A stretch of 16,965 nucleotides of DNA from Paludibacter sp. GTDB lineage: Bacteria > Bacteroidota > Bacteroidia > Bacteroidales > Paludibacteraceae. A model generated the notes under the pieces. The model did not search any database, was not told where the DNA came from, and worked only from the letters and a program-made list of their open reading frames with translations. Of this stretch, positions 1 to 7,545 are shown one piece after another. The position numbers were made by a program, and so were the translations under genes. The stretch lies in assembly GCA_024709185.1 (NCBI GenBank), contig JANJXE010000032.1, positions 1 through 16,965 on the forward strand. Direction: 5' to 3'. Within the stretch, counting starts at the first letter, position 1. Each line of letters begins with the position of its first letter.

Positions 1-1163
1 TCATCTGGTCATTTATCAAAGAACAACTCATCCTGCCCTATCTCGATATTGATATTAAATATTACGATTTAGGAATGGAAAACCGCGATGCCACCAACGA
101 TCAGGTGACGGTAGATGCTGCACATGCAATCCAGCAATACAATGTGGGTATAAAATGCGCAACCATTACTCCCGACGAAGCCCGCGTAGAAGAATTCGGA
201 TTAAAGAAAATGTGGAAATCGCCAAATGGTACCCTGCGTAATATTATCGGTGGAACAGTTTTCCGTGAACCGATTATCTGCAAAAATGTTCCCCGATTGG
301 TTCCCGGATGGGATATGCCCATTGTAATTGGTCGTCATGCATTTGGTGATCAGTACAAAGCCACCGATGTGGTTATCAAGGGAAAAGGAAAGCTGAAAAT
401 GACCTTTACCAACGAAAACGGTGAAACGCAGGAATGGGAGGTATTCGATTTTAAAGGTGATGGTGTGGCGCTGTCGATGTACAATACTGATGAATCCATC
501 TATGGATTTGCACGTTCATCGTTTCAGGTAGCTCTGGAAAAGAAATGGCCTTTGTACATGTCGACCAAGAACACTATCCTTAAAGCGTACGACGGACGAT
601 TTAAAGACATTTTCCAGGAAGTGTATGAAAACGAATTCAAGGAACAGTACGAAGCTGCTGGAATTAGCTATGAGCACCGTTTAATCGACGACATGGTAGC
701 TTCAGCCCTTAAGTGGAATGGCGGATTTGTATGGGCCTGCAAAAACTATGATGGCGATGTTCAATCGGATACAGTAGCCCAGGGCTTTGGTTCACTTGGT
801 CTGATGTCGTCGGTTCTTGTAACTCCCGATGGCAAAACGGTAGAAGCTGAAGCAGCTCACGGCACAGTTACCCGTCATTACCGTCAGCATCAGCAAGGTA
901 AGGAAACCTCCACCAACCCCATCGCATCCATTTTTGCATGGACCCGTGGGTTGGCACACCGTGGTAAACTCGATGGAAATGCTGAGCTAATCCACTTTGC
1001 TGAAACACTTGAGAAAGTGTGTGTAGCTACTGTGGAAGCCGGTGAAATGACAAAGGACCTTGCTATTCTGGTACACGGAGATAAGGTTAGTCGCGATCAG
1101 TACCTGAGCACTCAGGAATTCCTGTCTGCAATAAAAAGAAACCTTGAACAGGCTATGAATTAA
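1..1163 (+). CDS. icd: NADP-dependent isocitrate dehydrogenase, 5' end cut off by the window
   Basis: This enzyme converts isocitrate to 2-oxoglutarate and CO2 with reduction of NADP in the cytoplasmic TCA cycle. The reading frame is already open at base 3 ([20 protein letters not shown]) and runs to the TAA at 1161-1163, giving 386 residues, so only roughly the first 15 residues should be missing compared with the usual 400-410. The first in-frame ATG, at 75, is internal and not the start. The protein resembles the homodimeric, eukaryotic-type enzyme rather than the E. coli type. Visible family marks are DDQVTVD-like NDQVTVD near the start, the substrate-binding [18 protein letters not shown], and the dehydrogenase signature [19 protein letters not shown] with the metal-binding aspartates. 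The gene is followed at once by an intrinsic terminator, so it ends its transcription unit. Confidence 0.95.
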   Translation, partial: IWSFIKEQLILPYLDIDIKYYDLGMENRDATNDQVTVDAAHAIQQYNVGIKCATITPDEARVEEFGLKKMWKSPNGTLRNIIGGTVFREPIICKNVPRLVPGWDMPIVIGRHAFGDQYKATDVVIKGKGKLKMTFTNENGETQEWEVFDFKGDGVALSMYNTDESIYGFARSSFQVALEKKWPLYMSTKNTILKAYDGRFKDIFQEVYENEFKEQYEAAGISYEHRLIDDMVASALKWNGGFVWACKNYDGDVQSDTVAQGFGSLGLMSSVLVTPDGKTVEAEAAHGTVTRHYRQHQQGKETSTNPIASIFAWTRGLAHRGKLDGNAELIHFAETLEKVCVATVEAGEMTKDLAILVHGDKVSRDQYLSTQEFLSAIKRNLEQAMN

Positions 1164-1185
1164 TGCCTGCGATTTGTAATAACAG

Positions 1186-1217
1186 AAAAATCCGGAATGT
1201 ATGTTCCGGATTTTTTT
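1186..1217 (+). terminator. Intrinsic terminator after icd
   Basis: A perfect 12-bp inverted repeat (AAAAATCCGGAA / TTCCGGATTTTT) with a 6-nt loop is followed by further T residues. It begins 22 bases after the icd stop codon. Because of the flanking A and T tracts it could also terminate transcription arriving from the minus-strand tRNA gene. Confidence 0.9.
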
Positions 1218-1225
1218 GTTGTATG

Positions 1226-1298
1226 AGCCTCTCATGGGACTCGAACCCACGACCTAATCATTACGAATGATTTGCTCTACCAACTGAGCTAAAGAGGC
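1226..1298 (-). tRNA. tRNA-Thr (anticodon CGU)
   Basis: The minus strand folds into a complete 73-nt cloverleaf. It has a 7-bp acceptor stem (GCCUCUU with GAGAGGC, one U-G pair), a D-arm with AGCUCAGUUGGUAGAGC, an anticodon stem AAUCA/UGAUU around loop UUCGUAA, and a T-arm with GGUUCGAGUCC. The anticodon CGU (plus-strand bases 1263-1265) reads the threonine codon ACG. The discriminator base is U. The CCA end is not encoded, since the next bases are CAU. Confidence 0.96.
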
Positions 1299-1314
1299 GT
1301 TAAAAAACAAGGCA

Positions 1315-1322
1315 CAAATGTA
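1315..1322 (-). promoter_or_regulatory. Putative -7 box for the tRNA-Thr gene
   Basis: On the minus strand this reads TACATTTG, an exact match to the Bacteroidota -7 consensus TAnnTTTG, ending 16 bases before the first tRNA nucleotide. A matching -33 TTG is not evident at 19-21 bp upstream, so the call rests on the -7 box and its position. Confidence 0.55.
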
Positions 1323-1398
1323 CGATTTTTTTTGATTTGATGAATAAACCGAAATGATTTTTTCGTTACTGTGTCAGTCTTTACCCAAAACACAACTA

Positions 1399-1406
1399 TA
1401 AGTTTG
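1399..1406 (+). promoter_or_regulatory. Possible distal -7 box for the glycogen operon
   Basis: TAAGTTTG matches the TAnnTTTG consensus exactly, 113 bp upstream of the debranching-enzyme ATG. There is no TTG about 20 bp upstream. It competes with the weaker-box but better-spaced candidate at 1455-1484. Confidence 0.35.
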
Positions 1407-1454
1407 ATGTGGGTAGATTTTCTGAAAGAAACCCAATTATTATTGTAGAATAAA

Positions 1455-1484
1455 TTGCACAGGAATTTTTATTTTATTAACTTG
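1455..1484 (+). promoter_or_regulatory. Possible proximal promoter for the glycogen operon
   Basis: TTG at 1455-1457 and TAACTTG at 1478-1484 are separated by 20 bp, which is the Bacteroidota spacing. The -7 element is one T short of TAnnTTTG. It would give a leader of about 25-30 nt before the ATG at 1519. Confidence 0.45.
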
Positions 1485-1518
1485 CAATCGTTTTCAAAAC
1501 ACTAAATACCCTAAACAC

Positions 1519-3468
1519 ATGAGTTACCTCAATTTTGATAAAACCCTGCTGATCAACCTGGAAAAATCGCTGACAAAGGAGATGATCCGCACCAACCGTG
1601 CGGGTGCCTACAACAGCACCACGTTGATAGACTGCAATACCCGAAAGTACCACGGACAGCTGGTAATACCACTGCCCGAGCTTGATGACTCAAATCATGT
1701 GTTACTTTCCTCACTCGATGAAACGGTTATACAACATGGTGCTGAATTCAACCTGGGCATTCATCGTTATGAAGGAAATCACTACAGTCCAAATGGTCAT
1801 AAATACATTCGTCAGTTCGAATGCACCACTATCTCCAAAACCATTTACAGGGTTGGAGGCGTTATACTTTCGAAAGAACGAATGCTGGTATCGTTCGAAC
1901 CGCGTGTTATCATCAAATACACGCTATTGGAAGCCCGTTCACATACCACTCTGCGTTTTAAACCCTTCCTGGCCTTCCGGAGTGTAAACGAACTAACCCA
2001 TCAGAACGACCATGCCGACAGTTCATATCAGGAAGTAAAAAACGGTATGGCCATGCGCTTGTATGAAAACTATCCACAGCTTTTCATGCAGTTCTCACGA
2101 AAAGTAAATTATCACCATCAACCCGACTGGTACAGGAATATTGAGTATTACAAAGAACAGGAACGTGGATACGATTACAAAGAAGACCTCCTGGTTCCGG
2201 GTTATTTCGAACTATCCCTTAAAAAAGGTGAATCGGTAATCTTTTCAGCCGGAATCTCAGAGGTGAGTCCGACCAAACTTAATGTTTTGTGGGAAAATGA
2301 AATAAGCCGTCGCCATGAGCGGAAGGATATGTTCACTACACTCAAAAATTCAGCACAGCAGTTTTATAAACGTGTTGGAAGCGAAACTTATCTGCTGGCA
2401 GGATATCCCTGGTTTGGTTCCCGTGGTCGCGATCAGTTCGTTTCCCTTCCCGGATGTACCATGGCCATCGATCGCTGGGACTACTTCAACGATATAATGA
2501 AAACATCGCTTGCAGAAATCAGTCGCTTTATGGAAGGTGAAGACCCAAAAAATCTTCAAATAAAAGAACTGGACGACCCCGATGTATTGCTCTGGTTTAT
2601 TTGGACTATTCAGCAATATGCTTTGTATACCAGCATGGATGAGGCTGCCGAACGGTTTGAGGAAATCTGTTCATCCATTATCAGCTTTATTCGGAAAATG
2701 AACCATCCACGTGTATTTTTTCATAACAACGGTTTGCTGTATGTAAATGGAACCGAACGTCCAGCAACCTGGATGAATGCGGTGGAAGATGGGCTACCGA
2801 TTACACCACGTACCGGTTATGTGGTTGAAATCAATGCTTTATGGTATAATGCATTAAAATTTGTTGCATCGCTGAAACGAAACCGGGGAAACGAGCATGC
2901 AGCCGACCTGATGGATTACCAGGCCGAAATTGCCCGTGAAGCTTTTGTATCCACGTTTTGGAACGGAAGTTATCTCTGCGATTACGTAGTCGATAACTAT
3001 AAAGATATGGAAGTACGACCGAATATGTTGCTGGCTGTTGCATTGGAATATTCTCCACTCAAGCGTCAACAACAGAAAGCAGTACTCGACATTTGTACAA
3101 AGGAGCTTTTAACACCCAAAGGAATGCGTAGTTTAAGTCCCAAAAGTGGTTATTATCGGCCAAATTACATTGGAGGTATGCTCGAACGTAACAGGAACTA
3201 CCACAATGGTCCGGTGTGGCCCTGTGTGTTCGGAGCCTTTGTAAATTCCTACCTTAAAGTGTATAAGAACAGTGGCAAGTCCTTTGTAGAACGCATGCTT
3301 ATAGGTCTGGAAGCAGAGATGACGGAGCTATGTGTAGGAACACTTCCGGAGTTATTCGATGGTAATCCTCCTTACAAGGGACATGGAGCCATGTCGTTTG
3401 CTATGAGTGTGGCCGAAGTGCTGCGTGTGTTGAATCTACTAAACAAACTTGAAACAGAACAAGTATGA
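1519..3468 (+). CDS. Glycogen debranching enzyme-type amylo-alpha-1,6-glucosidase (GH133-like)
   Basis: The 649-residue protein has the usual length and two-domain layout of bacterial glycogen debranching enzymes: an N-terminal beta-rich domain (about 20-250, with NRAGAYNSTT and NTRKYHG) and a C-terminal (alpha/alpha)6 GDE_C domain (about 280-640). Conserved blocks are AGYPWFGSRGRDQF (residues 294-307), TPRTGYVVEINALWYNAL (429-446), NYHNGPVWP (560-568) and LPELFDG (609-615). E611 aligns with the eukaryotic debrancher glutamate LPEL. Where eukaryotic and many bacterial members have TWMD, this protein has TWMN (N420), with D424 close by (see findings). Its expected role is removal of alpha-1,6-linked glucose branches from glycogen or related glucans in the cytoplasm. 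No signal peptide is seen. It is the first gene of a GDE-GT4-GH57 operon and overlaps the next gene by 4 bp. Confidence 0.9.
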   Translation: MSYLNFDKTLLINLEKSLTKEMIRTNRAGAYNSTTLIDCNTRKYHGQLVIPLPELDDSNHVLLSSLDETVIQHGAEFNLGIHRYEGNHYSPNGHKYIRQFECTTISKTIYRVGGVILSKERMLVSFEPRVIIKYTLLEARSHTTLRFKPFLAFRSVNELTHQNDHADSSYQEVKNGMAMRLYENYPQLFMQFSRKVNYHHQPDWYRNIEYYKEQERGYDYKEDLLVPGYFELSLKKGESVIFSAGISEVSPTKLNVLWENEISRRHERKDMFTTLKNSAQQFYKRVGSETYLLAGYPWFGSRGRDQFVSLPGCTMAIDRWDYFNDIMKTSLAEISRFMEGEDPKNLQIKELDDPDVLLWFIWTIQQYALYTSMDEAAERFEEICSSIISFIRKMNHPRVFFHNNGLLYVNGTERPATWMNAVEDGLPITPRTGYVVEINALWYNALKFVASLKRNRGNEHAADLMDYQAEIAREAFVSTFWNGSYLCDYVVDNYKDMEVRPNMLLAVALEYSPLKRQQQKAVLDICTKELLTPKGMRSLSPKSGYYRPNYIGGMLERNRNYHNGPVWPCVFGAFVNSYLKVYKNSGKSFVERMLIGLEAEMTELCVGTLPELFDGNPPYKGHGAMSFAMSVAEVLRVLNLLNKLETEQV

Positions 3469-4724
3469 AGGCATTAATGTTTGGCTGGGAATTTCCGCCG
3501 CATATTCTGGGAGGATTAGGCACTGCCAGCTACGGACTGACTCGTGGCATGGCAGAGCAACACGATATGGAACTGACCTTTGTGATTCCAAAACCTCATG
3601 GTGATGAAGATCAGAGCTTTTTGAAGATTATCGGGGCCTGCAATGTGCCCGTAGTATGGAAAGAAAACGACTGGAATTATGTAAATCAACGTATCGGGCA
3701 CCTGATGCATCCGGACGAATATTTCTGGTTGCGCAACGGTATTAAATATGATTTCTCGCGCATCTACACGAATGAATTGGGGTGTATCGATTTCTCAGGA
3801 CGCTATCCCGATAATTTGATTGAGGAGATCGGAAACTACGAAGCAGTGGCCAGTGTTTTAGCCCATCAGATGGAGTTCGACATCATTCACTCACACGACT
3901 GGCTTACCTATCCTGCCGGAGTGTTTGCAAAGCAAATAAGCGGCAAACCATTGGTAGTTCACGTTCATGCCACCGATTTCGACCGAAGCCGGGGCCAGGT
4001 AAATCCTACTGTATATGCCATGGAAAAACGGGGAATGGATGCAGCCGATCATATCATCACGGTTAGTGACCTTACACGACGCACTGTGATTGAGAAGTAC
4101 CACCAGGATCCGCGAAAGGTGACTACTGTTCATAATGCAGTTGAACCCCTTCCCAATGCCGATTCGTTCACTAAAACTCCCCGGCGCGATAAAGTGGTGA
4201 CCTTTCTGGGAAGAATTACTATGCAAAAAGGACCAGAATATTTTGTAGAAGCAGCCCATCGGGTATTGCAAAAAACAAAGGGAGTGCGCTTTGTGATGGC
4301 TGGTAGTGGCGATATGATGAACGCCATGATTGATCTGGCTGCACAACGGGGAATAGCCGACCGCTTTCACTTCACTGGATTCCTAAAAGGGAGACAGGTC
4401 CACGAAATGCTGGCCGAGAGCGATGTCTATATAATGCCCTCGGTCTCCGAGCCTTTTGGTATCTCGCCCCTGGAAGCTATGCAGGTTGGTACTCCATCCA
4501 TAATTTCCAAACAATCGGGCTGTGCTGAAATTTTGACACATGCTATTAAAACCGATTATTGGGACATCGATGCCATGGCCGATGCCATTTATGCAATTGT
4601 GAAATATCCGGCCATGTACGAAAGCCTTCGTAACCTGGGACGAGAGGAAGTAAATAATATTAAATGGTACGATGCCGGCATAAAAGTTCGCAATATTTAT
4701 AATGCTGTTTTGGGAAAACTGTAA
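3465..4724 (+). CDS. GT4-family glycosyltransferase, glycogen-synthase-like
   Basis: This 419-residue GT-B fold glycosyltransferase starts MKALMFGWEFPPHILGGLGT, the glycine-rich N-terminal loop typical of glycogen/starch-synthase-like enzymes. The N-terminal domain (about 1-210) also carries IIHSHDWLTYPAG and VVHVHATDFDRS. The C-terminal domain (about 220-419) has FLGRITMQKG with R250 and K255, which normally contact the donor phosphates, and SEPFGISPLE with the paired glutamates E329 and E337 of the family's E-x7-E motif. It should transfer glucose from a nucleotide sugar to an alpha-glucan, but the donor (ADP-Glc or UDP-Glc) cannot be read from sequence. Its ATG overlaps the stop of the debranching enzyme gene (ATGA), which implies translational coupling. 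The context of a debrancher and a GH57 protein strongly supports alpha-glucan metabolism. Confidence 0.88.
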   Translation: MKALMFGWEFPPHILGGLGTASYGLTRGMAEQHDMELTFVIPKPHGDEDQSFLKIIGACNVPVVWKENDWNYVNQRIGHLMHPDEYFWLRNGIKYDFSRIYTNELGCIDFSGRYPDNLIEEIGNYEAVASVLAHQMEFDIIHSHDWLTYPAGVFAKQISGKPLVVHVHATDFDRSRGQVNPTVYAMEKRGMDAADHIITVSDLTRRTVIEKYHQDPRKVTTVHNAVEPLPNADSFTKTPRRDKVVTFLGRITMQKGPEYFVEAAHRVLQKTKGVRFVMAGSGDMMNAMIDLAAQRGIADRFHFTGFLKGRQVHEMLAESDVYIMPSVSEPFGISPLEAMQVGTPSIISKQSGCAEILTHAIKTDYWDIDAMADAIYAIVKYPAMYESLRNLGREEVNNIKWYDAGIKVRNIYNAVLGKL

Positions 4725-4809
4725 ATTGACTTCAAAAAAGTTACACGTTCACAAAAAATAAATTGATAAAAAACTTAGCAGACTACAAACGAATTAAACG
4801 CACAGCAAT

Positions 4810-6093
4810 ATGAAGAATATATGTTTTTATTTTCAACTGCATCAACCCCTACGACTGAAACGCTACCGTTTCTTTGATATCGGTCAGGATCATTATTATT
4901 TCGACGATTTTCAGGTAGAAGATCGCATTCGGAACACAGTTGAGCAGGCCTATCTGCCAGCTAACCGTACCATCAGCGAAATGATTCGTAGTTCGAACGG
5001 AAAGTTTAAATGCGCTTTCTCCATTTCGGGCGTCGTACTCGAACAGCTCGAACAATATGCTCCGGAGGTAATCGATAGTTTTAAGGAACTGGCAGCGACA
5101 GGATGTGTCGAATTCCTGGCCCAACCCTATGCCCACTCGCTGAGTTCTGTGTTCGATGAGTCGGAATTTAAAATGCAGGTCGAAATGCATACAGCCAAAA
5201 TTGAAAACCTGTTTGGAAAGAAACCGACTGCATTTGCTAATGCAGAACTGATTTATTCGGATGAGATTGGCGAAGTAATTTACAAAATGGGCTATAAAAC
5301 GGTTCTGATCGAAGAAGCCAAGCATGTAATGGGTTGGAAAAGTTCCAATTTTGTTTATACCCACAGTTATCAACCCAAGCTTAAACTGTTGGTACGAAAC
5401 GTTAAACTGTCGGAAGATATTTTCCTGCGCTTTTCAAGTCCATCGTGGAGTGATTTTCCACTTACAGCTGAAAAATTCATTGGCTGGATAGCTGCTTCGC
5501 CTGCAGAAGAGGAAATTTTCAATATTTGGATGGGTTACGAGACCTTTGGTCAAACACAACGTTTTGAAACAGGAATTTTTGATTTCCTGAAAGCCATTCC
5601 TTACCATTCGATGGAAAATCAAATCGGTTTTGTGACTCCTACGGAAGCTGCAAAGAAATCGGAACCTGCTGCTGCTCTTCAGATTCCCTACCCCATTAGC
5701 TGGTGGGGACATGAAAAAGATCTCAGCCCATGGAGTGGTAATGATCTTCAAAATGAAGCCCTCAGCAAACTTTACAGCATTGGTGAACGTGTACGATTGT
5801 GTCAGGACAAACCTCTTTTGCACGACTGGCTTGAAATTCAATCGGCCGATCACTTCCGTTACATGAGTCATAAAGATGCGTTCGGTAGCAACTATGAAAC
5901 CGCTTACGATGCTTTTATGAATTATATGAATGTGCTTGCCGATTTTATGGAACGGGTGGATACTCAGTATCCAACAACTATCGACAACGAAGAACTAAAT
6001 GAACTGTTGAAAACGATTAATAATCAGGCAGAAGAAATTGAAGCACTGGAAGAGAAACTGAAAAGAAGGAGGAAAGCGACTTTAAATGATTAA
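4810..6093 (+). CDS. GH57 alpha-amylase-like protein with altered active site
   Basis: The 427-residue protein is a GH57 family member by its conserved regions: HQP near the start (H11-P13), GCVEFLAQPYAHSL (98-111), ANAELIYSDEIG (143-153) and WMGYETFGQTQ (240-250). E146 is in the position of the catalytic nucleophile. The general-acid aspartate expected in region 4 (MDYETFG in typical members) is glycine here (G242), and the usual glutamate of region 2 is Q105. It may therefore be a catalytically altered or non-hydrolytic amylase-like homologue. The last 35 residues form a charged helix likely to be a coiled coil. There is no signal peptide, so it is predicted cytoplasmic. It lies 85 bp after the GT4 gene with no terminator between them, so it is probably cotranscribed. 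The A-rich start is typical of the phylum. Confidence 0.87.
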   Translation: MKNICFYFQLHQPLRLKRYRFFDIGQDHYYFDDFQVEDRIRNTVEQAYLPANRTISEMIRSSNGKFKCAFSISGVVLEQLEQYAPEVIDSFKELAATGCVEFLAQPYAHSLSSVFDESEFKMQVEMHTAKIENLFGKKPTAFANAELIYSDEIGEVIYKMGYKTVLIEEAKHVMGWKSSNFVYTHSYQPKLKLLVRNVKLSEDIFLRFSSPSWSDFPLTAEKFIGWIAASPAEEEIFNIWMGYETFGQTQRFETGIFDFLKAIPYHSMENQIGFVTPTEAAKKSEPAAALQIPYPISWWGHEKDLSPWSGNDLQNEALSKLYSIGERVRLCQDKPLLHDWLEIQSADHFRYMSHKDAFGSNYETAYDAFMNYMNVLADFMERVDTQYPTTIDNEELNELLKTINNQAEEIEALEEKLKRRRKATLND

Positions 6094-6119
6094 TGTTTAA
6101 TGATTAATGATTAATGATT
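6089..6119. repeat. Short tandem heptamer repeat at the 3' end of the GH57 gene
   Basis: Three exact copies of TTAATGA occupy 6097-6117, preceded by an imperfect copy that contains the GH57 stop codon TAA (6091-6093). The rest of the 175-bp spacer up to dps holds the dps promoter and nothing else recognised. Confidence 0.7.
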
Positions 6120-6190
6120 TATGGGTGAGGATTAGAAAGTGATTTACGTTTAACTCATCGACAAAATCTATATTCGAATTGATTTTATGG

Positions 6191-6222
6191 TTTGGTATCT
6201 ATATTGAATACCTGTATCTTTG
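6191..6222 (+). promoter_or_regulatory. dps promoter (Bacteroidota -33/-7)
   Basis: TTTG at 6191-6194 and TATCTTTG at 6215-6222 are separated by 20 bp. This is a near-ideal match to the Bacteroidota primary sigma factor consensus (TTTG-N19-21-TAnnTTTG). It predicts a leader of about 40 nt before the dps ATG at 6269, rich in A and T. Confidence 0.8.
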
Positions 6223-6268
6223 TATCATCAAATTGATAAAAGAAAAATAATTTTAAAAATCAACGAAT

Positions 6269-6745
6269 ATGAAAACAGTAGATTACAGCAAATTAAACGC
6301 AGCAGCTGCTGCCGTAACGGTAAAGGGATTACAACAGTTACTGGCCGATTTTCAGGTATATTACACTAATCTGAGAGGCTTTCACTGGAACGTTAAGGGA
6401 AAATACTTTTTCCACCTTCATTCCAAATTTGAAGAGCTCTACGACGATGCATCCACAAAAATTGACGAAATTGCGGAGCGGATTTTAATGCTCGATGGAA
6501 TTCCTGCGCATTCTTTCAGCGATTATTTGAACATGAGTCAGGTGAAAGAAACCGGAGTTGTAACTGATGGCGATGAAGGTATGAGAAATGTATTAGAAAC
6601 GATTTCAAAACTGATGCAGGCTGAAAGGGCAATTTTATCTCAAGCTTCGGAGGCTGGTGACGAGTCGACAGTAGCCATGATGAGCGATTACCTGAAGGAA
6701 CAGGAAAAAACAACCTGGATGCTGACAGCCTATTTTACAAGATAA
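6269..6745 (+). CDS. dps: Dps-family miniferritin (DNA protection, iron storage)
   Basis: The 158-residue protein has the standard length and motif layout of Dps, a dodecameric cage that oxidises ferrous iron with hydrogen peroxide and protects DNA during stress. The intersubunit ferroxidase ligands are visible with the correct spacing: H39 (in GFHWNV), H51, E55, D66 and E70 (in KIDEIAER). The position that is aspartate in E. coli Dps is glutamate here (E55). The N-terminal tail is short, with a few lysines. The gene stands alone, between its own strong promoter and a downstream terminator. No peroxide-regulator box was recognised with confidence. Confidence 0.95.
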   Translation: MKTVDYSKLNAAAAAVTVKGLQQLLADFQVYYTNLRGFHWNVKGKYFFHLHSKFEELYDDASTKIDEIAERILMLDGIPAHSFSDYLNMSQVKETGVVTDGDEGMRNVLETISKLMQAERAILSQASEAGDESTVAMMSDYLKEQEKTTWMLTAYFTR

Positions 6746-6818
6746 ATCAGGGGAGTAATCGTAGAAACCCATTTTACACTGTTACTCCAACCTAAATATA
6801 CTTCATTTTCAATAGTTT

Positions 6819-6852
6819 AAAAAACCGGGTACACAGGTATTCCGGTTTTTAT
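6819..6852 (+). terminator. Intrinsic terminator after dps
   Basis: AAAAACCGG (6820-6828) pairs with CCGGTTTTT (6842-6850) across a 13-nt loop and is followed by more T/A-rich sequence. It lies 75 bases after the dps stop codon and separates dps from the XRE regulator unit. Confidence 0.75.
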
Positions 6853-6890
6853 TTTGCACAAATGTTAAAAATCACTATTCCTGTAAAATT

Positions 6891-6909
6891 AATTAAGCAT
6901 TACTTAATT
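6891..6909. promoter_or_regulatory. Palindromic operator candidate upstream of the XRE-cupin gene
   Basis: AATTAAGCATTACTTAATT is a 19-bp palindrome centred on base 6900 with a single mismatched pair. Its 15-bp core (6893-6907) matches the palindrome at 7496-7510 at 14 of 15 positions. It covers the -33 region of the promoter whose -7 box is at 6928-6935, which is the expected place for autorepression. Confidence 0.65.
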
Positions 6910-6927
6910 TATTAATTAAAAATATAG

Positions 6928-6935
6928 TATCTTTG
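6928..6935 (+). promoter_or_regulatory. -7 box of the XRE-cupin gene
   Basis: TATCTTTG matches the TAnnTTTG consensus. The -33 region is TTA-rich rather than TTG and lies inside the palindrome at 6891-6909. The box ends 15 bp before the ATG at 6951, so the leader would be very short. Confidence 0.65.
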
Positions 6936-6950
6936 CGCCAAATTTCGAAC

Positions 6951-7499
6951 ATGAACAGAATAGGTGAGCGCATAAAAATCAGAAGAGAGCAGTTTAAACT
7001 GAATCTCAATGAATTGGCCAAACGTGTGGGCATTAGTTCGAGTGCCCTGTCTCAAATCGAAAATGGCAAAGCACATCCCACTATCATCACCTTAAAAACC
7101 ATAGCAGACCAACTTCATACAACTGTTGGTGAACTGATTGGCGAGAATGAAAGTTCTCCTCTGCCTCTGATCCGCAAAAAAGAAGCTAAACTTATTGCCA
7201 CAAACGACTTTGGCGCTGACACACTTTCATTATCACAGGATGAGTTAAATAAACTCATGGACACCTTTATGATCCGTTTTCCTGAAAAATCGAACAGCAT
7301 TGGATTGTTTAGCAAGCAAACAGGACAACTATTCGGACACATTCTCAAAGGAGAATTACTGCTGGAACTCGACAACCAGACCTATCATCTGGAAGAGGGT
7401 GACAGTGTGTATTTCAATGCACGCAGGAACTTTCAGTTCTCCAATTTGAGTAAATATACCGCAGAATTACTCTGCGTTACTTCATTCAAAAATAATTAA
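6951..7499 (+). CDS. XRE-family transcriptional regulator with C-terminal cupin domain
   Basis: The 182-residue protein joins an N-terminal Cro/C1-type helix-turn-helix (about residues 3-62, with the recognition region VGISSSALSQIENGKAHPT) to a C-terminal small beta-barrel of cupin type (about 110-180, with GHILKGELLLEL and LEEGDSVYFNA). Such regulators typically bind a small metabolite or metal in the cupin and control adjacent genes. The ATG at 6951 was chosen because an upstream in-frame TTG at 6933 lies inside the -7 promoter box. The histidine often found in the second cupin motif is not evident (NARRNFQFSN), so metal binding is uncertain. Matching palindromes sit in its own promoter and over its stop codon, just ahead of the PEPCK-like gene. 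This suggests autoregulation and control of that gene. Confidence 0.88.
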   Translation: MNRIGERIKIRREQFKLNLNELAKRVGISSSALSQIENGKAHPTIITLKTIADQLHTTVGELIGENESSPLPLIRKKEAKLIATNDFGADTLSLSQDELNKLMDTFMIRFPEKSNSIGLFSKQTGQLFGHILKGELLLELDNQTYHLEEGDSVYFNARRNFQFSNLSKYTAELLCVTSFKNN

Positions 7500-7510
7500 G
7501 TATTACTTAA
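7496..7510. promoter_or_regulatory. Palindromic operator candidate between the XRE gene and the PEPCK-like gene
   Basis: TTAAGTATTACTTAA is a perfect 15-bp palindrome (7-bp arms, one central base). It contains the XRE stop codon and lies 35 bp before the ATG at 7546. It differs by one base from the core of the site at 6893-6907. No good TAnnTTTG box follows it; the best is a weak TATTCAAT at 7529. Confidence 0.65.
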
Positions 7511-7545
7511 CAAAATATTTTTTTAAGGTATTCAATTCCATCAAC

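Noticed and set aside
75..77. ATG at 75 as the start of isocitrate dehydrogenase
   Set aside because: The frame is open upstream to the window edge and encodes conserved isocitrate dehydrogenase sequence ([20 protein letters not shown]), so the gene is truncated by the window and does not start there.
3891..4370. 159-codon antisense open frame opposite the GT4 gene
   Set aside because: It is the complement of conserved glycosyltransferase codons, rich in His, Ser and Cys, with no recognisable domain. A similar antisense frame at 4849-5373 opposite the GH57 gene was rejected for the same reason.
6933..6950. Upstream TTG start that would add six residues to the XRE-cupin regulator
   Set aside because: The TTG is part of the TATCTTTG -7 promoter box (6928-6935), so it lies before the likely transcription start. 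The ATG at 6951 leads straight into the helix-turn-helix domain.
7460..7476. Short hairpin CGCAGA/TCTGCG near the end of the XRE-cupin gene as a terminator or attenuator
   Set aside because: Only a 6-bp stem inside coding sequence with no following T tract; the operator-like palindrome at 7496-7510 is the more convincing signal.
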